A DNA stretch of 56,226 nt from Rhodocyclaceae bacterium (GTDB taxonomy: Bacteria > Pseudomonadota > Gammaproteobacteria > Burkholderiales > Rhodocyclaceae), in NCBI GenBank assembly GCA_016791115.1, contig JAEUNL010000015.1, positions 1-56,226 of the forward strand, given 5' to 3'. Below are positions 34,750 through 42,136 of this stretch, piece by piece. The notes beneath the pieces are model-generated. The model saw only the letters and a list, made by a program, of their open reading frames with translations. It did no database searches and was not told where the DNA came from. The position numbers and the translations under genes are program-made. Every line of letters begins with the position of its first letter. Position 1 is the first letter of the stretch.

Positions 34750-34995
34750 CTAGTTGCCGAGCACCGGGAAGCCGGCGGGAAAGACAGCACCGATGTCGGT
34801 CGTACCGGCTACCATCGCGATCAGGCTGACCAGCAGGGCGCTCGCGAAAACCGCTGCCGCCAGACGGCGCCACTGCTTGCCGCGCTGCACCTGTGCCGCG
34901 GCAGGCGGCGCGACCGCCGCGGTCACGCAATCGGCCGGCCAGGCGCATTCCACGCCCAGCGCTACATCGAAAGATTGCAGCCCGGATTTTCTCAT
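34750..34995 (-). CDS. Small membrane protein, function unknown
   Basis: An 81-residue product with an N-terminal Ala/Pro-rich part containing two cysteines, a basic stretch (QRGKQWRR), and one membrane helix (LAAAVFASALLVSLIAMVAG), ending in a short hydrophobic tail. I do not recognise a family. Its ATG overlaps the stop of the next small gene (ATGA), so the two are probably co-translated. It converges with atpC across the shared terminator. Coding status is supported by the overlap and the helix, not by homology. Confidence 0.55.
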   Translation of the reverse strand: MRKSGLQSFDVALGVECAWPADCVTAAVAPPAAAQVQRGKQWRRLAAAVFASALLVSLIAMVAGTTDIGAVFPAGFPVLGN

Positions 34996-35222
34996 TTCCC
35001 CGGCGCCGGGCTTTCCTGCCTGTTTCCGGAAAGCTGCAAGCTGCTCGAGACGCTCGTTTCCATGCTCTGCACTGGCTCACCGGCTGGCGCAAGCAACAGC
35101 ACGATTCCACCCAAAGCGACCGCGACTGCGATGCTCACCGAAGCGAACAGCAACGAAAACGCCAGATAGTCGACGATGGCGTGACGATTGCGAGGGGTAG
35201 TAGAAATGCGGGCAGTACTCAT
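34992..35222 (-). CDS. Small membrane protein, function unknown
   Basis: A 76-residue protein: short basic N terminus, one strong membrane helix (LAFSLLFASVSIAVAVALGG plus IVLLLAP), and a polar Ser/Gln-rich tail. No family recognised. The ATG at 35222 is preceded by TGGAGCG, a good Shine-Dalgarno sequence, which decides the start within a longer open frame. It heads a two-gene unit transcribed divergently from the PdsR-like response regulator, with 196 bases between them, so co-regulation is plausible. Confidence 0.6.
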   Translation of the reverse strand: MSTARISTTPRNRHAIVDYLAFSLLFASVSIAVAVALGGIVLLLAPAGEPVQSMETSVSSSLQLSGNRQESPAPGK

Positions 35223-35418
35223 CAAACGCTCCAGTCGATCACGATTGCCATGCTGCCATTTAAAGCCCGGACCGGGGCGCACGCATGCAGCAATTCGGGC
35301 GTCATGGCGAGCAATTGTGGCAGGAATCTGATTTGCACCTGCCTCCGCACGGTGCCGCGCGGCGCTTCGGGCCCCTGCGGTATAGTCCGCGCAACTGCAT
35401 AGACAGGGAAGAACCGCC

Positions 35419-36108
35419 ATGGCCCGCCGTATCGCGATCGTCGAAGACGATGCCGCCATCCGCAACAACTACGCCGATGCGCTGCGCCGCCACGGCTACG
35501 AGGTCGCGGCCCACGCCGGACGTGCCGAAGCGATGACCGCATTCCGCTCGCGCCTCCCCGACTTGGCGGTGATCGATATCGGACTCGGCGAAGACGTCGA
35601 CGGCGGGTTCGACCTGTGTCGCGAACTGCGCGCCATGTCCGCTTCGCTGCCGATCATCTTCCTGACGGCGCGCGATTCCGAGCTGGATGTCGTCTCCGGC
35701 CTTCGTCTCGGCGCCGATGACTATCTGACCAAGGACGTCAGCCTGCCACAGCTCGTTGCCAGGATCGCCGCGCTGTTCCGTCGCGTCGAGGTCGCGCGTG
35801 CTCCCGAGCAGGCAGAAGAAATTCTCGAGCGCGGACCGCTCAAGCTCGACCTCAAACGCTTCGTCGCGCGCTGGAACGACCAGCCGGTCGACCTGACCCT
35901 CACCGAGTTCTGGATGGTTCATACGCTGGCCAAGTTTCCGGGTCACGTGAAAGACCGCGAACAGCTTATGCGCGATGCAGAACTGGTGGTTGACGATGCC
36001 ACCATCACCTCGCACATCAAGCGCATTCGCAAGAAATTTGCCACCGTGGACACCGCCTTCGACGAGATCGAAACCGTCTACGGCATGGGATACCGCTGGC
36101 GCGGATGA
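35419..36108 (+). CDS. OmpR-type response regulator, PdsR-like (dedicated-sortase-system type)
   Basis: DNA-binding response regulator of 229 residues. Receiver domain: acidic EDD near residue 9, phosphoacceptor Asp in LAVIDIGLGEDVDGGFDLC (with an extra acidic loop after it), conserved LTARD, and YLTKD with the Lys. Winged-helix C-terminal domain: LTLTEFWMVHTLAKFPGHVK ... TITSHIKRIRKKF ... VYGMGYRW. The C-terminal half closely resembles what I remember of the proteobacterial dedicated sortase system regulator PdsR; this assignment is from memory. A TATAGT (35380-35385) may be its -10 element. The kinase starts one base after its stop. Confidence 0.85.
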   Translation: MARRIAIVEDDAAIRNNYADALRRHGYEVAAHAGRAEAMTAFRSRLPDLAVIDIGLGEDVDGGFDLCRELRAMSASLPIIFLTARDSELDVVSGLRLGADDYLTKDVSLPQLVARIAALFRRVEVARAPEQAEEILERGPLKLDLKRFVARWNDQPVDLTLTEFWMVHTLAKFPGHVKDREQLMRDAELVVDDATITSHIKRIRKKFATVDTAFDEIETVYGMGYRWRG

Positions 36109-36109
36109 C

Positions 36110-37747
36110 ATGCGCCTTCCGCGCCTCGACCTTTCGCTGCGCAGCAAACTTGCCCTCGTTTCGCTTGCGTTGCTGGCCCTTCCCTGGGCGGGGTATCGCT
36201 ACGTGCGCGAGATGGAGCGCTTTCTGCTCGAAGCGCAGCAATCGGCGCTGCTCGGCACGGCCCGCGCAATTGCCACCGCACTCCATGAGCGTCCGCGCCT
36301 CCTCGGCGTGCGCCCGGACGAATCGGCCCTGCGCCGCCAGGCGCAGGAAGAACTGCAGCGCCTTGCCGAGGCGCGCGGTGAAACGATTGCGCCCGAGGGC
36401 CCGGGCGAACCGGACGCCGAAGAAAGCTTCGATGAAGTCGCCGCGATCCTGCGCGGCCTCGATCGGGCCAGCTCTCGAATCTGGGTGGTCGATCGCCGCT
36501 ATCGCGTCATTGCGCTGGCCGGCAGCCTGAAACCCAAGCGCGCCGAGACAACCGTCCCGGTATGGCGCGGCTGGATGGAAGCGCCCCTGCGCTGGCTGAT
36601 GCCGCCACCGCCGGACGATTTCGACGACACCATCGATGCCGACATCATCTCCACCGCGCAGGAAATCAGTGCTGCATTCCTCGGCGCCGAGCGTACCGAG
36701 GTACGCCAGACGCCGGACGGCAAGGTTGCCATCGTCTCGGCCGCCCACCCGATCTGGGCTGGCGACGAGGTGATCGGCGCAGTCGTCGCCGAGGAAACCA
36801 CCAATGCCATCCTCGTCGCGCGCAACGCGGCGCTCGAGCGCCTGCTGCTGATCACCCTCGTCGTGTTTGCGCTGATTGCCCTTGCGCTGCTCGGCTTCGC
36901 CTCGCGCCTTTCATGGCGCATCCGCCACCTGCGCGACGAGGCCGATTCGGCGATCGACGCGCAGGGCCGCATCACCGGCACCATCGCGGGCTCGACTTCC
37001 GGCGACGAGGTCGGCGATCTGTCGCGCAGCTTCTCCCGCCTGCTCACGCGCCTGGGCGAACACCACGGCTACCTCGAAGGCATGGCGAGCCGTCTTTCTC
37101 ACGAGTTGCGCACGCCGATCGCAGTGGTCCGCTCCTCGCTCGAAAATCTGCGCCTGACCGAGCTGCCACAGGACGCTGGCGTCTATCTGGACCGTGCCAA
37201 CGACGGGCTGACTCGCCTCACCACGGTGCTGACGCGCATGTCCGAAGCCACGCGGCTGGAACAAAGCCTGTCGGTCGCCGAGCGCGAGCGCTTCGACCTC
37301 GCCGCGGTGGTGGCCGGTTGCGTGGAAGGCTATCGCCAGGCGTTCAAGCCGCAGGTGTTCGACCTGCGCATCGAAAGCCAGCCGCTGAAGCTCGATGGCG
37401 CGCCCGACCTTGCGGCACAGATGCTCGACAAGCTGATCGCCAACGCAGTCGATTTTGCGCTGCCGGGCAGCCCGATCCGCGTCGACCTCGTGCGGTTTGA
37501 CAACGCGGCGCAACTGATCGTGACCAACCGCGGCCCGCAACTGCCGGCGGAGATGCGCGACCGCCTGTTCCAGTCGATGGTCTCGGTCCGAAAAGATCGC
37601 AGCGGCACCGAACCGCATCTCGGGCTTGGCCTTTACGTCGCCCGCATGGTTGCCGAATTTCATGGCGGCACGATTGCCGCGCACAACCTGAGCGAGGGCG
37701 ACGGCGTTGCCTTCGTCGTCACCATGCCGCTCGCCGCTGACAGCTGA
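36110..37747 (+). CDS. Membrane sensor histidine kinase, PdsS-like
   Basis: Partner kinase of the preceding regulator, 545 residues. N-terminal membrane helix (KLALVSLALLALPWAGYRYV), an extracytoplasmic sensor of about 230 residues, second helix (LLLITLVVFALIALALLGFA), HAMP-like region, phosphoacceptor His in SRLSHELRTPIAVVRS, N-box LIANAVDFA, and G-box HLGLGLYVARMVAEFHGG. Start ATG 36110 lies just after the regulator stop (TGAC ATG). The N terminus resembles kinases of the dedicated sortase system, but no sortase or sortase-target gene is in the window. Confidence 0.88.
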   Translation: MRLPRLDLSLRSKLALVSLALLALPWAGYRYVREMERFLLEAQQSALLGTARAIATALHERPRLLGVRPDESALRRQAQEELQRLAEARGETIAPEGPGEPDAEESFDEVAAILRGLDRASSRIWVVDRRYRVIALAGSLKPKRAETTVPVWRGWMEAPLRWLMPPPPDDFDDTIDADIISTAQEISAAFLGAERTEVRQTPDGKVAIVSAAHPIWAGDEVIGAVVAEETTNAILVARNAALERLLLITLVVFALIALALLGFASRLSWRIRHLRDEADSAIDAQGRITGTIAGSTSGDEVGDLSRSFSRLLTRLGEHHGYLEGMASRLSHELRTPIAVVRSSLENLRLTELPQDAGVYLDRANDGLTRLTTVLTRMSEATRLEQSLSVAERERFDLAAVVAGCVEGYRQAFKPQVFDLRIESQPLKLDGAPDLAAQMLDKLIANAVDFALPGSPIRVDLVRFDNAAQLIVTNRGPQLPAEMRDRLFQSMVSVRKDRSGTEPHLGLGLYVARMVAEFHGGTIAAHNLSEGDGVAFVVTMPLAADS

Positions 37748-37850
37748 ACACGGCTGCGTGGGCTGCGCACAGTGAGAGCGATCACCCACTGTTGTCCGTT
37801 GTCATGCGACTTGACCATCGTCAATGGCCGCTGCCGGCACCGCGGCTAGC

Positions 37851-38297
37851 ATGACCGGCATGTACGCCACTGCGCTGCTCCTTCACCTGCTCGGCGCCGC
37901 CATCTGGACCGGCGGCCACCTCGTGCTCGCCACCGCCGTGCTGCCGCGTGCGCTGCGAGCGCGCGACCCGGCGGTCCTGTTGAATTTCGAGCAGGGTTTC
38001 GAGCGCATCGGCATTCCGGCCCTGATCACCCAGGTGCTGAGCGGGCTGTGGCTGGCCCACCTGCAACTCCCGCCGGGAGAATGGTTCGCGCTCGCCACGC
38101 CGCAAAGCCATCTGATTGCAGCCAAGCTCGGGCTGCTCGCCACCACGGCCGTGTTCGCGCTCGATGCGCGCCTGCGCCTGATTCCGCACCTCACCGCCGC
38201 ATCGTTGCCGGCCATGGCTTGGCACATCTGGCCCGTGACCCTGCTGTCGATCGTGTTCGTGATGGTCGGGGCAGGCTTCAGGCTGGGTTGGGGTTGA
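37851..38297 (+). CDS. CopD-family membrane protein
   Basis: About 148 residues with four hydrophobic helices and histidines near the membrane face (LLLHLLGAAIWTGGHLVLA at the start, AMAWHIWPVTLLSIVFVMVG at the end). This is the compact CopD-like fold, linked to copper tolerance or heme/quinone chemistry in other bacteria; the role here is unknown. Starts at 37824, 37851 and 37860 are all possible, and none has a strong Shine-Dalgarno sequence. It lies alone between the kinase gene and convergent ubiJ. Confidence 0.72.
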   Translation: MTGMYATALLLHLLGAAIWTGGHLVLATAVLPRALRARDPAVLLNFEQGFERIGIPALITQVLSGLWLAHLQLPPGEWFALATPQSHLIAAKLGLLATTAVFALDARLRLIPHLTAASLPAMAWHIWPVTLLSIVFVMVGAGFRLGWG

Positions 38298-38427
38298 TCC
38301 CTAATCGCAGGCCTGTGAGCCGCATATATAAAGGCGTTCAGGCAGGCATGGCCTGAAATCAATGTGTGGCGCGGTGTCTCGGTGTTGTGCGCTCGAGACG
38401 CCCTATCCATGGGCCTTCCGAACCGGT

Positions 38428-39000
38428 CTACTGAAGTTCGATGCGCTCGATGCGCTTTTCGAGGCGCGCCAGGTCGTCCCGCAAGGCATCGGTCTCGCTG
38501 GCGAATCCGGCTGCCGCCTGCGGGCGCAGCAACACCGGGCGTTCCTCGGTCAGGTAGTCGGCAGTCGATTCGGCGAAGTTGCGCGCCGCCGACTGCTGCC
38601 AGGCGACGAACTGATTGAATCCGCCGACAAGGCGATGGGCGATGATGTCACCGAAGACTTTCGACAAATCCTCCTCCACGTCCCAGCGCAGGTTGCGCAG
38701 CACGTGGCCCAGCGTCTCGGCAAAATCGGCATTGCCGCTGACCGACACCTGGCGCGACACGGCATCGAAGCCGTGCAGGATCTGCGGTAGCGCAGCGGTC
38801 GGCAACTCGATCGTGGCATCGGCCGGTGTGTCTGCCGCAGCCTCGGCGAATCGTCCGTCGGCATCCACCTGCAGGCGCAACGCGACCGGTGCGGAAACCA
38901 GCAGCGCAACGCGGCCGGTGTGCGGCTTGAGCTTTTCGCACGCCCACGCCGCCTGCGCGAGCAGGTGGTTGAGGGTGGCGATGGCGAACTGGTTCAGCAT
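38428..39000 (-). CDS. ubiJ: Ubiquinone biosynthesis accessory factor UbiJ (SCP2 domain)
   Basis: Lipid-binding accessory protein of the ubiquinone-making complex. The 190 residues start MLNQFAIATLNHLLAQ, typical of UbiJ, contain an SCP2-type fold (VSVSGNADFAETLGHVLRNL, then WDVEEDLSKVFGDIIAHRLV), and end in a coiled coil (TDALRDDLARLEKRIERIEL). ATG 39000 is chosen; a longer open frame upstream runs through a terminator hairpin. It lies downstream of ubiE and the Tim44 gene on the same strand. GGAG before the ATG is locked in that hairpin. Confidence 0.87.
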   Translation of the reverse strand: MLNQFAIATLNHLLAQAAWACEKLKPHTGRVALLVSAPVALRLQVDADGRFAEAAADTPADATIELPTAALPQILHGFDAVSRQVSVSGNADFAETLGHVLRNLRWDVEEDLSKVFGDIIAHRLVGGFNQFVAWQQSAARNFAESTADYLTEERPVLLRPQAAAGFASETDALRDDLARLEKRIERIELQ

Positions 39001-39001
39001 G

Positions 39002-39024
39002 AAAAAGGGGCTCCGAAGAGCCCC
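39002..39024 (-). terminator. Intrinsic terminator with UUCG tetraloop in the ubiJ leader
   Basis: On the minus strand the stem GGGGCTC/GAGCCCC (39024-39018 and 39013-39007) is closed by a C(UUCG)G tetraloop and followed by T5 (39006-39002), two bases before the ubiJ ATG. It should end transcription from the Tim44 gene and also covers the only good ubiJ Shine-Dalgarno sequence (GGAG). Confidence 0.85.
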
Positions 39025-39043
39025 CATTTTGCCTCAAGCCGAA

Positions 39044-39985
39044 TCAGGCGGCTTCCATCTGCTGGATGCCCGCCACCACCCAACCGCCGCCGGTCACCGG
39101 TTTGGTCAGATGCCAGACTTCGTCGAAGGACTGCAGCGGTGCATTGCGATCCTCGCGCAACTGGCCCTGGAAGCGCACGCTGACGACGTGCCGGGTGGCT
39201 TCTGAGGTGACGTCCAGCACCTCGGCTTCGAGGGCGACCACGTCGGTCGGCTGCGAGCCTGCGCTGCGTTCGGTGAGTTGCAGCTTCAGTTCGGCGAACA
39301 CCTCCGGCGTGGTGAATTCGCGCAGGTCGTCCGCATTGCCAGCGTCAAACGCGGCCTGCAGACGCACGAAATTCAGCTTGGCATTGCGCACGAAGGCCTC
39401 GACGTCGAAATCTGCCGGGATCGTCCCGCCTCTTGTAGAGTGGGTGCTCACCGTCGCACCAACCGAGGTGGAAGGCCGGATCCCAGGCACCGGATCGGTC
39501 ACGCCGCCGGTCGGTTCGAGTCTCACCGGCTCGCGCGCGGGTGCGCCGGCTCCGGCGTACTGCATCGGAGAAGACTGCGCGGCAGGCGCGGAACGCCCGC
39601 GCAGCATGCGCAGCACCATGAATACCGCAGCGGCGATCAGCAGGCCCATCAGCAGGGTGCCCATCATCCCGCCGAGTCCGGAACCGGCGAGCAGCGCGCC
39701 AAGGCCGAGGCCGGCGGCAAGACCCGCGAGCGGTCCGAGCCAGGAACGTTGCGGTTGCGCTGCCGGCGTGGCGTTGCCGGCCATGCCGGGACGTTGTGCC
39801 GGTGCCGCTGCGGCGGGCGAGGCCGGCGCGTCCGGCGTGGCATCGCGCTTCATCACGTTGCTATCGCGCTGCATGCCGAAGGACTTGCCGCCGCCCAGTT
39901 TGCGCCCGGCTTCGGCATCCATCGGAATCACCGCGATTCCGACCGAAGCAAATGCGAGGGCAACTGCTGCGAGAAAACGTTTCAT
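39044..39985 (-). CDS. Tim44-domain exported/membrane protein
   Basis: A 313-residue protein with an N-terminal signal or anchor (MKRFLAAVALAFASVGIAVI), a basic Gly-rich stretch, an Ala/Pro linker, two Gly-rich hydrophobic segments (about 90-130), and a C-terminal Tim44-like (NTF2-fold) domain (FVRNAKLNFVRLQAAFDAGN, SFDEVWHLTKP). Such proteins are common next to ubiE/ubiJ in betaproteobacteria; exact function is unknown. ATG 39985 is favoured by GGAG 9 bases upstream; ATG 39994 overlaps that site. Confidence 0.85.
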   Translation of the reverse strand: MKRFLAAVALAFASVGIAVIPMDAEAGRKLGGGKSFGMQRDSNVMKRDATPDAPASPAAAAPAQRPGMAGNATPAAQPQRSWLGPLAGLAAGLGLGALLAGSGLGGMMGTLLMGLLIAAAVFMVLRMLRGRSAPAAQSSPMQYAGAGAPAREPVRLEPTGGVTDPVPGIRPSTSVGATVSTHSTRGGTIPADFDVEAFVRNAKLNFVRLQAAFDAGNADDLREFTTPEVFAELKLQLTERSAGSQPTDVVALEAEVLDVTSEATRHVVSVRFQGQLREDRNAPLQSFDEVWHLTKPVTGGGWVVAGIQQMEAA

Positions 39986-40065
39986 CCTGTTCATCTCCTT
40001 GGGTTGGTCCGACATCGTCGCGTTTTCCGTCCCGCATCATGGCGATGCGCATTCGGCGGAAACGT

Positions 40066-40803
40066 TCAGAACTTGTAACCGCGATGCAGGGCAACCACAC
40101 CGGCGGTCATGTTGAAGTATTCGACACGCTCCAGGCCCGCCCGTTCCATCATGCCCTTGAGGGTTTCCTGGTCCGGATGCATGCGGATCGATTCCGCTAG
40201 GTAGCGGTAGCTGTCGGCGTCCTTCGCGATCATGTCGCCGAGCCAGGGGAGGATCTTGAACGAATAGATGTCGTAGGCCGGTTCGAGCGGCTTCCACACT
40301 TTCGAGAACTCCAGTACCAGCAGGCGGCCGCCCGGCTTGAGCACACGGCGCATCTCGGCCAGTGCGACATCCTTGTGCGTCATGTTGCGCAGGCCGAATG
40401 CAACGGTGCAGCAGTCGAAGTAGTCGTCCGGAAAAGGCAGCTTTTCGGCGTCGCATTGCGCGACCGGGCCGAGAAAGCCATGGTCGACGAGCCGGTCGCG
40501 GCCGCGCGCGAGCATGGCGAAGTTGATGTCGGTAAGCCACACCTGCCCGCTCGGGCCCACGCGTTTGGCGAAAGCGAGCGAGAGGTCGGCGGTGCCGCCC
40601 GCGACGTCGAGCACCCGGTCGCCGGCGCGGACACCGGCGATCTGCACCGTAAACGCCTTCCACACCCGGTGCAGCCCGGCCGACATGAGATCGTTCATCA
40701 CGTCGTAGGAATCCGCAACCGAGGAAAACACCCCGGCAACGCGCCTGGCCTTGTCGCTTTCGGCGACCTTCTCGAAGCCGAAGTGGGTTTCGCTATCGCT
40801 CAA
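40066..40803 (-). CDS. ubiE: Ubiquinone/menaquinone C-methyltransferase UbiE
   Basis: SAM-dependent enzyme that methylates the benzoquinol ring in ubiquinone (and menaquinone) synthesis. Motifs: [20 protein letters not shown] at the start, [20 protein letters not shown] loop [12 protein letters not shown], and the signature [19 protein letters not shown]. The TTG start at 40803 gives 243 residues and aligns with the usual N terminus. A GTG at 40863 would add 20 residues and overlap the DUF971 gene by 23 bases. The neighbours (DUF971, Tim44, ubiJ) form a conserved ubiquinone-linked cluster. Confidence 0.94.
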   Translation of the reverse strand: MSDSETHFGFEKVAESDKARRVAGVFSSVADSYDVMNDLMSAGLHRVWKAFTVQIAGVRAGDRVLDVAGGTADLSLAFAKRVGPSGQVWLTDINFAMLARGRDRLVDHGFLGPVAQCDAEKLPFPDDYFDCCTVAFGLRNMTHKDVALAEMRRVLKPGGRLLVLEFSKVWKPLEPAYDIYSFKILPWLGDMIAKDADSYRYLAESIRMHPDQETLKGMMERAGLERVEYFNMTAGVVALHRGYKF

Positions 40804-40840
40804 TTCTGTATCCGTCTGCCTGTGAATCGTCGATCGTGGC

Positions 40841-41266
40841 TCAGTGATGATGCCCGCAGCCACCTGCCTTGGGCGGCGGTGGCGGATTCAGGGCAGCGTC
40901 GCGACTGGCGCCCGCCTCGTCGATGCGGCGCAGGTATTCCGCCCACAGCTCGTCGTGGTGCTGGCCTAGCAGGTGCAGGTGATCCCACGAGTAGATGCCG
41001 GAATCGTGGCCATCGGAGAATACCGGGCGCACCGCGTAGGTGCCGACGGGCTCCAGTCGCACGATATCCACGTCGCGCTTGCCGACCTGCAGCACTTCCT
41101 GCCCCGGCCCGTGGCCGCGCACTTCGGCCGACGGCGAATAGACGCGCAGGAACTCGAAGCTCATCGAATAGTGCGAGCCGTCGGAGAACGACACCTCCAT
41201 GAGGTGGGATTTCTGGTGCAACTTGATTTCGGTGGGGATCGGGGTGTTCTTGTCGAGGCCGGCCAT
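40841..41266 (-). CDS. DUF971 domain protein (gamma-butyrobetaine hydroxylase N-terminal-like)
   Basis: A 141-residue protein with the DUF971 fold: [37 protein letters not shown], and [13 protein letters not shown]. It ends in GGCGHHH, a possible metal-binding tail. Homologues are linked to iron-sulfur cluster or quinone metabolism, but no activity is proven here. ATG 41266 has AGGAGA eight bases upstream, which decides the start. First gene of the leftward ubiE cluster, divergent from phoB. Confidence 0.88.
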   Translation of the reverse strand: MAGLDKNTPIPTEIKLHQKSHLMEVSFSDGSHYSMSFEFLRVYSPSAEVRGHGPGQEVLQVGKRDVDIVRLEPVGTYAVRPVFSDGHDSGIYSWDHLHLLGQHHDELWAEYLRRIDEAGASRDAALNPPPPPKAGGCGHHH

Positions 41267-41334
41267 GGCTGCAATCTCCTGTCGGTCAGGCATCCAGTTT
41301 ACCCCAACGCGCGCGCTAGCCAGAAACATGACGC

Positions 41335-41368
41335 GTGTCACAAAAGCGTCATCGCCCGGAAATAGAAT
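41335..41368 (+). promoter_or_regulatory. Pho box and -10 element of phoB
   Basis: Two 7-base direct repeats, GTGTCAC (41335-41341) and GCGTCAT (41346-41352), are separated by AAAA, the Pho-box arrangement. TAGAAT (41363-41368) follows after 10 bases, the spacing used when PhoB replaces a -35 element. The phoB ATG is 31 bases downstream. Confidence 0.65.
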
Positions 41369-41399
41369 GAGGCAGATCCAAAATCACGGTGCCTGCCAC

Positions 41400-42104
41400 A
41401 TGGCTGCAAACATATTGCTCGTCGAGGACGAGCCGGCGATCCAGGAGCTGATCGCCGTCAATCTGATCCGCGCCGGCCATCAGGTGATGCGCGCCAACGA
41501 CGCCGAGACCGCATTGCGTCTGGTGCGCGAGGCGTTGCCCGATCTCGTGCTCGCCGACTGGATGCTGCCCGGCATGAATGGCGTCGAACTGGCGCGCCGC
41601 CTGCGTGCCGAGGAGCGCACACGCACCGTGCCGATCATCATGCTCACCGCGCGCAGCGAGGAGCAGGACAAGGTCAATGGCCTCGAAAGCGGTGCCGATG
41701 ACTACATCACCAAACCGTTCAGTCCGCGCGAGCTGGTGGCGCGGATCAAGGCCGTGCTGCGCCGGCAGCGTCCGCAGGCCACCGACGACGTGGTGGACGT
41801 CGCCGGCTTGCGCCTCGATCCGTCGACGCACCGCGTGCTCGCGGGCGATGCGCCGGTCAATCTCGGACCGACGGAATTTCGACTGCTGCATTTCCTGATG
41901 ACGCACCCCGAGCGCGTGCATTCGCGCGCGCAACTACTCGACCAGGTGTGGGGCGACCATGTTTTCGTCGAGGAACGCACGGTCGATGTGCACATCCGCC
42001 GCCTGCGCAGTGCGCTCGAGGCCACGCAATACGATCGCCTGATCCAGACCGTGCGGGGCAGCGGCTATCGCCTGTCGGCCGATGCCGGGGCGGGCGTAGA
42101 ATAA
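41400..42104 (+). CDS. phoB: Phosphate regulon response regulator PhoB
   Basis: Transcription activator of the phosphate-starvation response. The 234 residues start MAANILLVEDEPAIQELIAV, have the phosphoacceptor Asp in LVLADWMLPGMNG, LTARSEE, YITKPFSPRELVARI, and a winged-helix domain with LGPTEFRLLHFLM, ERTVDVHIRRLRSAL and VRGSGYRLS, all PhoB-like. ATG 41400 matches the family N terminus; an ATG at 41367 would add 11 residues. phoR follows after 32 bases. The upstream Pho box suggests autoregulation. Confidence 0.94.
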   Translation: MAANILLVEDEPAIQELIAVNLIRAGHQVMRANDAETALRLVREALPDLVLADWMLPGMNGVELARRLRAEERTRTVPIIMLTARSEEQDKVNGLESGADDYITKPFSPRELVARIKAVLRRQRPQATDDVVDVAGLRLDPSTHRVLAGDAPVNLGPTEFRLLHFLMTHPERVHSRAQLLDQVWGDHVFVEERTVDVHIRRLRSALEATQYDRLIQTVRGSGYRLSADAGAGVE

Positions 42105-42136
42105 CGTTCGTTCCTTTCCGCGGTCGCTCCTCCGGT

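Noticed and set aside
35942..35955. GTCACGTGAAAG-like sequence in the response regulator gene as parS
   Set aside because: One arm is broken and it lies inside conserved coding sequence.
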